A DNA stretch of 64,000 nt from Aulostomus chinensis (Eukaryota > Chordata > Actinopteri > Syngnathiformes > Aulostomidae), in the NCBI GenBank assembly GCA_037954235.1, contig JBBMOA010000001.1:29031074-29095073 (forward strand), written 5' to 3'. Position numbers and translations under genes: made by a program. The notes below the pieces were generated by a model. That model was given only the letters and a program-made list of their open reading frames with translations. It did no database searches and was not told the origin of the DNA. This document shows, piece by piece, positions 49,306 to 60,377 of this stretch (the stretch's first letter is position 1; each line of letters starts with the position of its first letter).

Positions 49306-51599
49306 TTCTTCGGTTTGTAGCAACTCTCATTCCATCACTCTCGCATCATTTGGACATTTGTAGCAACTCTCATTACATCACTGTAGCATCATTTTTTAGG
49401 TTTGTAGCAACTCTCATGACATCACTTTAGCATGATTTTGAAATTACGATCAACTCTCACCACAACACTGTCAGCATAATTTCTTAGGTTAGTAGCGACT
49501 GTCATAACATCACTGTAGCATCATTTTGAGGATTGTAGCAACTCTCACCACATCACTGTCAGCATCATTTTGAGATTAGTATCAACTCTCCCTACATCAC
49601 TGTAGCATCATTTTGAGGTTCGTAGCAACTCTCCATACATCATTGTCGCATCATATTGAGGATAGTCGCAACTCTCACGACATTACTGTAGCATCATTTT
49701 TAGATTCGTAGCAACTCTCATTACATCACTGTAGCTTCATTTCTTTGGTAAGTAGCAACTCTCATTACATCACTTTGGCTTGATTTTGAAATTACGTTCA
49801 ACTCTCACCACATCACTGTAGCATCATTTCTTAGGTTTGTAGCAAATCTCATGACATCACTGTCGCATCATTTTGAGGTTCATAGCAACTCTCACCACAT
49901 CACTGTAGCATCATTTCTTAGGTAAACAGCAACCCTCATTACATCACTGTAGCATCATTTTGCGGTTTGTAGCAACTCTCACTACATCACTGTAGCATCA
50001 TTTCTTAGGGAAGTAGCAACTCTCATTACACCGATTTAGCATTATTTTGAAATTACTATCAACTCTCACCACATCACTGTAGCATCATTTCTTCGGTTTG
50101 TAGCAACTCTCATTACATCACTCTAGCATCATTTGGACATTTGTAGCAACTCTCATTACATCACTGCAGCATCATTTCTTAGGTTTGTAGCAACTCTCAT
50201 TGCATCTCTCTAGCATCATTTGGACATTTTTAGCAACTCTCATTACATCACTGTCGCATCATTTTGAGGATAGTCGCAACTTTCACGACATTACTGGAGC
50301 ATCATTTTGAGATTCCTAGCAACTCTCATTACATCACTGTAGCATCATTTTGGGGTTCGTAGCAACTCTAACCACATCACTGTAGCATCATTTCTTAGGT
50401 AATAGCAACTCTCATTACATCACTGTTGCATCATTTTGCGGTTCGTAGCAACTCTCACTACACCACTGTAGCATTATTTTGAATTTAGTATCAACTCTCA
50501 CCACATCACTGTAGCATCACTTCTTAGGTTTGTCGCAACTCTCATTACATCACTTTAGCATCATTTTGAGGATCGTAGCAACTCTCACTACATCACTTTC
50601 GCATCATTTTGAGGATAGTCGCAACTCTCACCACATCACTGTCGCATCATTTCTTAGGTAAGTAGCAACTCCAATTACATCACTTTAGCGTGATTTTGAA
50701 ATTACTATCAACTCTCACCACATCACTGTTCGCATCATTTTGAGATTCGTAGCAACTCTCATTACATCACTGCAGCATCATTTTGAGGTTCGTAGCAACT
50801 CTCACCACATCACTGTAGCATCATTTCTTAGGTAAGTAGCAACTCTCACCACATCACTGTAGCATCATTTCTTTGGTATGTAGCAACTCTCATGACATCA
50901 CTTTAGCATGATTTTGAGATTAGTAGCAACTCTCACTACATTACTGTAGCATCATTTCGTAGGTTAGTAGCAACTCTTATTACAGCACTTTCGCATAATT
51001 TTGAAATTAGTAGCAACTCTCACCACATCACTGTAGCATCACTTCTTAGGTTTTTCGCAACTCTCATTACATCACTTTAGCATCATTTTGAGGATCGTAG
51101 CAACTCTCACTACATCACTGTCGCATCATTTTGAGGATAGTCGCAACTCTCACGACATTACTGTAGCATCATTTTGAGATTCGTAGCAACTCTCATTACA
51201 TCACTGTAGCATCAATTTGAAATTAGTAGCAACTCTCAACACATCACTGTTAGCATCATTTTGAGATTCGTAGCAACTCTCATTACATCACTGCAGCATC
51301 ATTTTGAGGTTCATAGCAACTCTCACCACATCACTGTAGCATCATTTCTTAGGTAAGTTGCAACTATCATGACATCACTGTAGCGTGATTTTGAAATTAC
51401 TATCAAGTCTCACCACATCACTGTTGCATCATTTTGAGGATCGTAGCAACTCTCACTTCATCACTGTTGCATCATTTTTTACATTTGTAGGTTAGTAGCA
51501 ACTCCCATGACATCACTGCAGCATCATTTTGAGGTTTGTAGCAACTCTCACTACATTACTGGAAGCATCAGTTTGAGGTTCGTAGCAACTCTCACCACA

Positions 51600-53240
51600 T
51601 CACTGTAGCATCATTTCTTTGGTTCGAAGCAACTGTCATGACATCACTTCAGCATGATTTTGAGATTAGTAGCAACTCTCACTACATTACTGTTGCATCA
51701 TTTCGTAGGTTAGTAGCAACTCTCATTACAACACTTTCGCATAATTTTGAGATTCGTAGAAACTATCACTACATCACTGTAGCATAATTTCTTAGGTTCG
51801 TAGCAACTCACTACATCACTGTAGCATCATTTTGAGATGAGTAGCAACTCTCATTACAGCACTTTCGCATAATTTTGAGATTCGTAGCATCTATCACTAC
51901 ATCACTGTAGCATCATTTCTTAGGTGAGTAGCAACTCTCATTACATCACTCTAGCATCATTTGGACATTTGTAGCAACTCTCACTACATCACTGTCGCAT
52001 CATTTTGAGGAAAGTCGCAACTCTGACGACATTACTGGAGCATCATTTTTAAATTCGTAGCAACTCTCATTACATCACTGTAGCATCATTTTGAGGTTCG
52101 TAGCATCTCTCACCACATCACTGTAGCATCATTTTGCGGTTCGTAGCAACTCTCATTACATCACTGTAGCATCATTTTGCGGTTCGTAGCAACTCTCACT
52201 ACACCACTTTAGCATTATTTTGAAATTAGTATCAACTCTCACCACATCACTGTAGCATCACTTCTTAGGTTTTTCGCAACTCTCATTACATCACTTTAGC
52301 ATCATTGTGAGGATCGTAGCAACTCTCACGACATTACTGTAGCATCATTTTTAGGTTCGTAGCAACTCTCACCACGTCACTGTAGCATCATTTATTAGGT
52401 AAGTAGCAACTGTCACCACATCACTGTAGCATCATTTCTTTGGTTCGAAGCAACTCTCATGACATCACTTCAGCATGATTTTGAGATTAGTAGCAACTCT
52501 CACTACATTACTGTAGCATCATTTCGTAAGTTAGTAGCAACTTTCATTACAACACTTTCGCATAATTTTGAGATTCGTAGAAACTATCACTACATCACTG
52601 TAGCATAATTTCTTAGGTTCGTAGCAACTCACTACATGACTGTAGCATCATTTTGAGATGAGTAGCAACTCTCATTACAGCACTTTCGCATAATTTTGAG
52701 ATTCGTAGCATCTATCACTACATCACTGTAGCATCATTTCTTAGGTGAGTAGCAACTCTCATTACATCACTCTAGCATCATTTGGACATTTGTAGCAACT
52801 CTCACTACATCACTGTCGCATCATTTTGAGGAAAGTCGCAACTCTCACGACATTACTGGAGCATCATTTTTAAATTCGCAGCAACTCTCATTACATCACT
52901 GTAGCATCATTTTGAGGTTCGTAGCATCTCTCACCAAATCACTGTAGCATCATTTTGCGGTTCGTAGCAACTCTCATTACATCACTGTAGCATCATTTTG
53001 CGGTTCGTAGCAACTCTCACTACACCACTTTAGCATTATTTTGAAATTAGTATCAACTCTCACCACATCACTGTGGCATCACTTCTTAGGTTTGTCGCAA
53101 CTCTCATTACATCACTTTAGCATCATTGTGAGGATCGTAGCAACTCTCACGACATTACTGTAGCATCATTTTTAGGTTCGTAGCAACTCTCACCACGTCA
53201 CTGTAGCATCATTTATTAGGTAAGTAGCAACTGTCACCAC
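51600..53240 (-). repeat. About 0.82-kb tandem duplication in array 2
   Basis: The marker GGTTCGAAGCAACT occurs at 51,621 and 52,442, an offset of 821 bp. Both copies share GTAGCAACTCACTACAT, a shortened monomer, and TCACCACGTCACTG in the same order. Confidence 0.85.
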
Positions 53241-54676
53241 ATCACTGTAGCATCATTTCTTAGGTATGTAGCAACTCTCATTACATCACTCTAGCATCAT
53301 TTGGACATTTGTAGCAACTCTCATTACATCACTGTAGCATCATTTCTTAGGTTTGTAGCAACTCTCATTGCATCACTCTAGCATCATTTGGACATTTTTA
53401 GCAACTCTCATTACATCACTGTCGCATCATTTTGAGGATAGTCGCAACTCTCACGACATTACTGGAGCATCATTTTGAGGATAGTCGCAACTCTCACCAC
53501 ATCACTGTCGCATCATTTCTTAGGTAAGTAGCAACTCCAATTACATCACTTTAGCGTGATTTTGAAAATACTGTCAACTCTCACCACATCACTGTTCGCA
53601 TCATTTTGAGATTCGTAGCAACTCTCATTACATCACTGCAGCATCATTTTGAGGTTCGTAGCAACTCTCACCACATCACTGTAGCATCATTTCTTAGGTA
53701 AGTAGCAACTCTCACCACATCACTGTAGCATCATTTCTTAGGTATGTAGCAACTATCATGACATCACTTTAGCATGATTTTGAGATTAGTAGCAACTCTC
53801 ACTACATTACTGTAGCATCATTTTGTAGGTTAGTAGCAACTCTTATTACAGCACTTTCGCATAATTTTGAAATTAGTAGCAACTCTCACCACATCACTGT
53901 AGCATCACTTCTTAGGTTTTTTGCGACTCTCATTACATCACTGTTCGCATCATTTTGAGATTCGTAGCAACTCTCATTACATCACTGCAGCATCATTTTG
54001 AGGTTCGTAGCAACTCTCACCACATCACTGTAGCATCATTTCTTCGGTTTGTAGCAACTCTCATGACATCACTTTAGCTTGATTTTGAAATTACTATCAA
54101 GTCTCACCACATCACTGTTGCATCATTTTGAGGATCGTAGCAACTCTCACTTCATCACTGTCGCGTCATTTTTTACATTTGTAGGTTAGTAGCAACTCCC
54201 ATGACATCACTGCAGCATCATTTTGAGGTTTGTAGCAACTCTCACTACATTACTGGAAGCATCAATTTGAGGTTCGTAGCAACTCTCACCACATCACTGT
54301 TGCATCATTTCTTTGGTTAGAAGCAACTCTCATGACATCACTTTAGCATGATTTTGAGATTAGTAGCAACTCTCACTACATTAGTGTAGCATCATTTCTT
54401 TGGTTTGTAGCAACTCTCATTACATCACTTTAGCATGATTTTGAGATTCGTAGCAACTCTCACGACATCACTGTAGCATCATTTCTTTGGTTAGAAGCAA
54501 CTCTCATTACATCACTTTAGCATGATTTTGAGATTCGTAGCAACTCTCACCACATCACTGTAGCATCATTTCTTTGGTTTGTAGCAACTCTCATTACATC
54601 ACTTTCGCATGATTTTGAGATTCGTAGCAACTCTCACGACATCACTGTAGCATCATTTTGAGGTTTTAAGCAACTC

Positions 54677-54895
54677 TTTTCCCAACTCAACCAGACCAAG
54701 AGATTAATTCAGAGATGTGGCAGTTAGTCCAGCTGAAGAAAGGCTTTCGGCCTGTGAGGCCTAACACCCCTTTTCAAAGCCAGAATTCAAGTGGCCACAT
54801 GTTCTTGAACAAAGGGTTGTAAAAAGGGGTGATGATTCTGGCCACGGCCCCCACCCTCCAAGAACCTGTGAGTCAGTCTGACCGGAAGTTGCCTG
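54677..54895. other. Unique DNA after array 2
   Basis: The last monomer ends TTTTAAGCAACTCTT and unique sequence follows immediately. No feature is recognised in this first 220 bp. Confidence 0.4.
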
Positions 54896-54899
54896 TCAA

Positions 54900-55318
54900 A
54901 ATGCTATTGGCTGAGAGCCAGTACCATCCCACGGGAAATGACATCATCTGTCTCACACATAAAAAATTCAGTGCGGAGAAGATTCTTTCTCTTCTGTGAT
55001 TTTCTTCTCTTTGGTGGTTTTCAGCGTCTTCAGAAGGTTCAACCTCTCCAGTGGTCTTCAACCTCTCCGGTTCTCCACTTGGACCTCAAGTGGGCAGTGC
55101 AGTGATGACAGAGACTCCACAAGGACACCTCTCTCCCTCCTGTCACAGCGTCCAGAGAAGCCACCGTCGAGCCACGCAGTCCGCGTGAACTGGTCCCTGG
55201 TGAAAGAAAGCTCATCCCAGCTTCTTCATCCTTCCCACCAGTAACTCCAGCTGACCCTGCAGGCTGCCCCGCCGCCGCTCTGCTGCCCTCCGAGTTGAGC
55301 TGAACTGCGCTCCGGAAC
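54900..55318 (+). promoter_or_regulatory. Candidate RNA polymerase II promoter and 5' UTR
   Basis: An inverted CCAAT box (ATTGGCTGAG, 54,905-54,914) lies about 50 bp upstream of a TATA-like ACATAAAAAATTC (54,956-54,968). A CT-rich leader follows, containing the near-repeats CAACCTCTCCAGTGG and CAACCTCTCCGG. The arrangement suggests a genuine promoter, perhaps that of a transposable element. No downstream protein identifies it. Confidence 0.4.
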
Positions 55319-55354
55319 ATGGAAACTGAATCCCTTACCGCTCCACCGGGTCAA
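55319..55354 (+). CDS. Possible short first coding exon
   Basis: ATG at 55,319 opens METESLTAPPGQ, and the frame then meets GTAAGG, a good splice donor, at 55,355. It follows the candidate promoter at the right distance. No second exon was found, so the product is unknown and the exon may belong to a mobile element. The upstream sequence also contains frames that could be chance. Confidence 0.3.
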
Positions 55355-55589
55355 GTAAGGATTTCCTTAACTAGGCATTTTCTGGGCAGAGAAATAGCTC
55401 AGTGTGTTGTATGATGTTTGTGAATGTTCTGTTTATGTGACGGAAGTCCTGTAATTAGCAGAAATTACATAGAATTATACGTTATTTATTGATGTTAGTT
55501 ATTAATAACTGTGACCTCTCAAGAAGGTGTTACCTGTTATTAATACTGCACAAGTGTGTTAACACACACATTTTTGGGTTTACCTTTGT

Positions 55590-55593
55590 CCTC

Positions 55594-55652
<59 letters not shown>
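55590..55652. repeat. CT microsatellite
   Basis: About 63 bp of (CT)n interrupted once by CG. A short CA tract lies nearby (55,825-55,851). Confidence 0.95.
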
Positions 55653-55654
<2 letters not shown>

Positions 55655-56150
55655 CTAAGCGCTACGCTGAGTTATTAACATTCCGTAAGTTCTACCTCCA
55701 CGGTGCTAACTAGCGGCTAGCTAGCCTCAGCTAACTAGCCTAGCTGTTCGCCTTGCTGCGACGCGATGTGGTTGCTAGGCAACCAGACTCCCCCCCTCCC
55801 CTTCCTTACTCCCTCACACACATGTTTACACACACACACGCACACACACATATTATCACTTGTGTCTTTCGTTAGATAACCGTCATACCAACGTGTTGCT
55901 GATTGATTGATGCACTGTGTTAATAAATATATTTTTATTATAAGAGAGGAGTCGTAGTGTCTTTTGTGTACCAACTTGTGGTCACGTGTCTCAGCAACAG
56001 CAGTGCTTTGATCTCATCCTCCAACATCAGAGCTGTCCCTTGGTCGTTAATGTTACAGAATATTGACTGTTAGTAGATAAACTCTGTGAGAGACTGGTAA
56101 CTGTTACAAGTTTGGTCGCATTTTAGTTTCCCTGAACTCATCAGGGTGGT
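55653..56150. other. Unique DNA upstream of the V exon, no leader seen
   Basis: I looked for an immunoglobulin leader exon (ATG, hydrophobic stretch, GT donor) with an octamer promoter and found none. The stretch contains AATAAATATATTTTT (55,922 on), which could act as a polyadenylation signal for an element entering from the left. Confidence 0.4.
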
Positions 56151-56156
56151 GCCCCG

Positions 56157-56183
56157 AATAATTAATATTTAATATTAATTATT
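56157..56183. repeat. AT-only inverted repeat, 13-nt arms
   Basis: AATAATTAATATT (56,157-56,169) and its exact reverse complement AATATTAATTATT (56,171-56,183) are separated by one base. The surrounding 60 bp are also nearly pure A/T. The palindrome lies about 65 bp before the V exon, in the place of the normal leader intron, and could be a transposon end or a breakage-prone site. Confidence 0.8.
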
Positions 56184-56248
56184 AATTTATTTAATAATCG
56201 ATAATTATATCATTATTTTTGACCAATTCGCTCTTCAGCGCACAACAG

Positions 56249-56551
56249 AGGTCACTGTGACTCAGCCTGCAGCAGTGAGATCTGCTCCAGGAGCCTCCGT
56301 CTCCCTCCCATGTTCAACCAGTCAGGATGTTTATAGTGGGAACCGTTTATCCTGGTACCAGCAGAGAGAAGGAGAACCTCCTAAACCTCTCATTTACTGG
56401 GCCACCTCGAGAACATCAGGGACTCCAGCTCGTTTTTCAGGCAGTGGATCAAACTCTGGCTTCACTCTGACCATCAGTGGAGTTCAGGCTGAAGATGCAG
56501 CCGTTTATCACTGTCAGAGTCTTCACAGCATCAACAGTCAGTGGGTGTTCA
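56249..56551 (+). CDS. Immunoglobulin light-chain V exon
   Basis: The exon encodes a variable domain of about 100 residues: VTVTQPAAVRSAPGASVSLPC (first Cys in strand B), LSWYQQREGEPPKPLIYW, FSGSGSNSGFTLTISGVQAE, then DAAVYHCQSLHSINSQWVF. Both disulphide cysteines, the core Trp (WYQQ) and the DxAxYxC motif are present. The sequence is of the kappa-like type found in teleosts. The start is set at the acceptor CACAACAG followed by AG GTC, which gives the phase-1 junction normal for V exons; there is no stop before the recombination signal. The codon for Cys in YHC replaces the usual YYC. No leader exon was found upstream, so it may be an orphan or unexpressed segment. A recombination signal follows directly. 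Confidence 0.9.
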
Positions 56552-56579
56552 CACTGTGAAAAACCATCGTACAAAAACC
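56552..56579 (+). promoter_or_regulatory. V recombination signal, 12-bp spacer
   Basis: Heptamer CACTGTG (56,552-56,558), a 12-bp spacer, and nonamer ACAAAAACC (56,571-56,579). The nonamer matches consensus; the heptamer has T at position 4, which RAG tolerates. A 12-bp spacer 3' of V is the kappa-type arrangement, so partner J segments would carry 23-bp signals. No J segment is visible in the window. Confidence 0.93.
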
Positions 56580-56635
56580 TCCCTCAGTCACACTGAAGTG
56601 AAACTGAACTGACTGCTGCAGCTGGGAGCTGCTGA

Positions 56636-56657
56636 CACACACACACACACACACACA

Positions 56658-56703
<46 letters not shown>
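56636..56703. repeat. CA microsatellite 3' of the V exon
   Basis: About 68 bp of (CA)n with one CT interruption. The V relic at 61,328 is also followed by a CA tract at the same relative distance, so the repeat belonged to the ancestral V unit. Confidence 0.95.
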
Positions 56704-56705
<2 letters not shown>

Positions 56706-57485
56706 CTTGATGAGAAGAACTAGAACTAGAAGAACTAGGATTCAGATTTTCTGCTGATGACGTTGTGATCTTCATCACCAATTCTTCATCCTGATTGTGG
56801 TCCTTCATCAGATTAGCAGCTTCTCTCTGATGATGTCACTCACATCAACTTTGCTTCTGCTTGGATTTTCAATGAACTTCAAGAAAAACCAGCAGCAGCA
56901 GCAGGGAGGGACGACTGGACCCTGCAGAGAGAGACTGATCAGCTCTAAAAGGGGACAGGAGGCTGAGACTTCTGCTGCTCGTCCTCACACGACTCTGCTG
57001 AGGAGACTTTTGGAGGAAACTCGTCTTCGGTCTCTCATTTCTCTCTGAGCTCAGTAACCATAGCAACCGAGAGGCATCGCTGCTGGACCGTGACAACAGA
57101 CGGTTTCAGAACTAAAGATAAAAAGAAGAGAGAACTCACCGTTCCTAAGTTTCAACAGCCAAAATAAAAGCAGCTTTGGAAAGTTTGAAAAACCACCAGA
57201 ATGAACACTTGTTGGTTCATCTGGTTTGGTTTCACTGAAGCCAAACACAAGATCCAGATTCTCGTGATCTTTGTGTCTGCCTTGACCAATGGTGTGAGAG
57301 AGAGACAGATTTTTAATTTTTTAAAATCCATTTTATTTGCTGCTCTTACATATTAAAGCATTTCACTGTGTACTTGGAATGATCACATTCTCAACAAAAT
57401 CACCCTTCCTTTCAATCAAAAGATCAGTTTATAGACACTCATGCTGAACGATACACACATGGACCTACACAGACATGAACCTATG
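56704..57485. other. Unique DNA, no gene recognised
   Basis: Contains a CAG-rich stretch (56,889-56,905) and short frames without domains. No J segment (FGxGTxL motif) or constant domain is seen on either strand. Confidence 0.45.
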
Positions 57486-57513
57486 TACACACACACACAC
57501 ACACACACACACA
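57486..57513. repeat. CA microsatellite
   Basis: About 28 bp of (AC)n. Confidence 0.9.
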
Positions 57514-57799
57514 TTTTATCTTCAGCAGGTTCACCAACAACAGCTTGTTGTCTTCCACAGGACTCAGGACTCTCTGGTGGCACCACACATTTCTAAATGA
57601 GTCCAAATCTCCTGATATTTGATGAAAGCTGAAGTCCAGCTGGATCCTGGATCCTGGATCTGATGAGTTCCACACACAGGAACAGAACCCACCCTCCTCC
57701 TTCAGCTCACATACACCACCATCTTGGCCTGGACCAGCACAAAGAATACTTTTTACTTTTGAGAGTGAGGTTCCCATACATGGAAATCTAATATTTATT

Positions 57800-57918
57800 A
57801 TACTGCAGTATATTTTCCAATATACTTTGATGTCTGAACTCTGACTCTGATGTCATTGGTGGTGACTGAATTCTACCCCCTGACAGACTGGGAAGGCTCC
57901 TATTGGTGATGTCATCAT
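57800..57918. repeat. Locus-specific duplicate, left part (copy 1)
   Basis: The stretch containing CTGACTCTGATGTCATTGG and GAATTCTACCCCCTGACAG recurs at about 60,165-60,290 with few changes. It lies about 1.2 kb downstream of the V exon. It seems to be part of a duplicated light-chain unit and not a dispersed repeat, but that is an inference. Confidence 0.8.
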
Positions 57919-58564
57919 AAATACATGAAGGTCTTGTTTCAGTGTCAGGAACCAATCAGAGCAGCCTCCTCCTGACTAAACAGCTCTACTCATCAAGCCC
58001 CTGACCCCAGACTCTTCTTGGTGAACTGATCAGAGATCAGATTAGTAGAGAAGCAGTGACACAAAGGGAAACTTGCTCATTCCCTGAACGCAGCTTCATC
58101 AAACAGAGCAATGCTAACTGTTCACCTGCAGCAGTGATGTCATCAGGACAGGAAGTTGATCAGACATGGGAACTTTGACTCAGATCAACCAGGGAGGGAG
58201 GAGTTCTCAGAGTCTGATTGTGCTGATGAATCATCAGAACTCTCCATCACGCCGTGGTCTCAGCGTTGACCTGAAGTCCCAGGCTTCAAGGGTTCTCCCC
58301 AAACTCTCAGGGTGGGTCTGACCACATCTGAGCAGGACACCATGAACAGGCTACATGAGGACATCTCAGTGTCAAATCTGTCATTTCCTGCTGCCAGGAG
58401 GTGGCGCTGTGGTCACTACTGACCTGTAGATGTGTTCAGACTGGGATGTTGATCAAACCTGGAAGTTTCAAACAGACCTGACAGGTGGAGAGGATTCAGA
58501 AGAGTTGAAGCTTCATTTTAGTTGGAGCCTGAAAATGAGGTGAGACTGAGGGCTCCCAGGAGTT
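57919..58564. other. Unique DNA, deleted from the second copy
   Basis: No gene is recognised. This is the segment missing between the two duplicated parts at 60,165-60,365. Confidence 0.5.
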
Positions 58565-58640
58565 GCAGGTAGGTGCTGCCCCCTAGTGACCCAGTGGAGA
58601 ACAACATGTAATGACATGAACGTTCTCCATTTTTCCAGTT
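58565..58640. repeat. Locus-specific duplicate, right part (copy 1)
   Basis: GCAGGTAGGTGCTGCCCCCT, then AGTGACCC, then ACATGTAATGACATGAA recurs at 60,293-60,365, where it directly abuts the copy of the left part. Confidence 0.85.
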
Positions 58641-60160
58641 CTTGACTTCATTCATCCTCAGACTTCTTCAAGCTGGAAGAGAGTGAGATCATTTAAAGTA
58701 GAGAGTCAATAATCAGCATCTCATCACTCATTTGTTCTCTGGTGGTGACCTCACGACTCAGCAGTGTGACATCACACATTTCGCTGATGTCATCCTCAAG
58801 TGTGTCACTCAGTTCATGCAGCCTTCATTGTTTTATTTTATTATTTCCTTTCACTTTGATCTTCACAAAGACAAAGTGCGTCTGATGGAGGCACCACTGA
58901 TAGAGTGGAATGTTTCCATGTTGCCATGACAACGTGAGGCCCCTCACCTCCTCTGTTCCTTCTGAGTCGGCGTCAGAAGAGCAAGATGGCTGCTTCTCCA
59001 TCTGGGTGGATGAGCAGCTCCTCCCATCTCAGGCAGACGCTCCCTGGCTGCATGTCAGCAGCTCCTCAAAGCTCCTTCTGGTTTCTTTGCTCTCCTGATG
59101 CTGCGCTGGTGGATTTGTCCACCTCTCATTCTCCAGGGTTCTCAGCCTCATGTTCTCTCCCTCCTGTTCCAGCTCCTCCAAGTTTCCAGTGGAAGTTTGG
59201 CTTTTGTTTGCTACTTTGTCTTTTCTCCTCTGTTGGGGCTTTGAGTTCCTTTGTTGTTCTTTGTCTTTTCATCATTCAAGCCTCCTTTTGTTGAACGCTC
59301 CTCTCCCCCGTCTGTATTTGGGTCCTGTTCTCCTCCACTTTGGCCAAGAAGGCGGCCCAACAAGAGTCACCAGTGATGTCACAGCTCCTGGATGCCCCGC
59401 CCCTTCATCTGGTGCAGGTCGTGTGATGTCACTGAATCCCACTCAGACCAAACCAGTCAGAGATCAGTGTGTTTGTGTCAGTGATGTCATCGCCGCTGAC
59501 ATCACAGCCCTCCATCCAGACACGCCAGACTGAGGTGGAGGAGGTGATGTTGGGGTTTTCAAGGTCTTCGTCATGAGTGGGAGGGGCTGAGCTGGTGAAT
59601 GATCAGCTGACCAGGTCTGGGCTCAGTTCAGATGTTGAGCCACTGCTGACTGCCGTTTGCCTGAGGAAGACCAACGTTCCCCTCAAGAAATGGAGGGCAG
59701 TTTTTAGTGCAGCGTTGATTCTGGTTGGAGTTTTCCTTTCCTTTGCCCTGCACCTCTCTGGTGGGGAGGTGCTCCCTGTTGACGAGGACTCAGTGGAGAA
59801 GACTGGACCAGGACCTTCACTGGTTCAAGGAGCACCGAGGCAAAGGGAGGCCCAGACCAGCAGCCAGGGTGACCAGTTTGAAAAGCTGCTCCTCTTCCAT
59901 GCTGACTTGTTGGTGTCTCCTCTTTTATTCCTGAGTGATTTTAATCTCAGCTCTCTGAACCTGAATGGAGCAGAACCAGGAAATCATTGCAGGAAATCAT
60001 GGAGGAGAAATGAATGAATGAGACTTCCAGTCAAACTGAGACAAACGTCCAGGTTTGGTCATCAAAGATATCTGACATTCATCAGTAGACTGACAAAGAT
60101 GCTCATTATTATTGCAGCTGATTAAACTAGAGAATAAAGAGGGTCTCACTTTGGAAAAAA
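58641..60160. other. Unclassified DNA, possible old LTR-element fragment
   Basis: No gene is supported. The stretch at about 59,160-59,370 (TTTGTCTTTTC..., GTATTTGGGTCCTGTTC, GGCCAAGAAGGCGG) resembles the LTR-to-primer-site region of fish Gypsy-like elements as I remember them, but no gag or pol frame accompanies it. A 146-codon plus-strand frame from 59,577 contains one hydrophobic segment (FSAALILVGVFLSFALHL) and matches no family I know; it is probably chance. Confidence 0.35.
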
Positions 60161-60164
60161 AATA

Positions 60165-60365
60165 TTGCAGTATATTTTTGTTTTATCAGAGAGGCTTTAA
60201 TGTCTGTCTTTGATGTCTAAACTCTGACTCTGATGTCATTGGTGGTGACTGAATTCTACCCCCTGACAGACGGAAGGCTCATATTGGTGATGCAGGTAGG
60301 TGCTGCCCCCTAGTGACCCAATGGAGAACGACATGTAATGACATGAAGATTCTACATTTTTCCAC
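60165..60365. repeat. Fused duplicate of 57,800-57,918 and 58,565-58,640
   Basis: The left part, ending near CTCATATTGGTGATG, is followed immediately by GCAGGTAGGTGCTGCCCCCT, which in the other copy lies about 650 bp away. This copy therefore carries a simple internal deletion. The overlap TG at the joint leaves at most a very short microhomology. Confidence 0.85.
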
Positions 60366-60377
60366 TTGTGAGATAAA

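Larger units (their letters stand above)
33076..54676 (-). repeat. Satellite array 2 (same family, inverted)
   Basis: About 21.6 kb, or roughly 500 monomers of 43 bp. A typical plus-strand unit is GTAGCAACTCTCACCACATC followed by ACTGTAGCATCATTTTGAGG and TTC. Its reverse complement, GAACCTCAAAATGATGC then TACAGTGATGT and GAGAGTTGCTAC, lines up with array 1 monomers with few differences, so this is the same satellite in opposite orientation. Array-specific variants are frequent here and not obvious in array 1, such as TTTCTTAGGTAAGTAGC and TTTGAAATTACTATCAAC. The first kilobase is more irregular than the interior. Confidence 0.97.

Noticed and set aside
4895..54676. CRISPR-like regular repeats with spacers
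   Set aside because: The units are contiguous with no unique spacers, and the context is eukaryotic satellite.
59577..60017. 146-codon plus-strand frame with one hydrophobic segment
   Set aside because: No family recognised; composition and flanks look non-coding, and one hydrophobic run is weak evidence.
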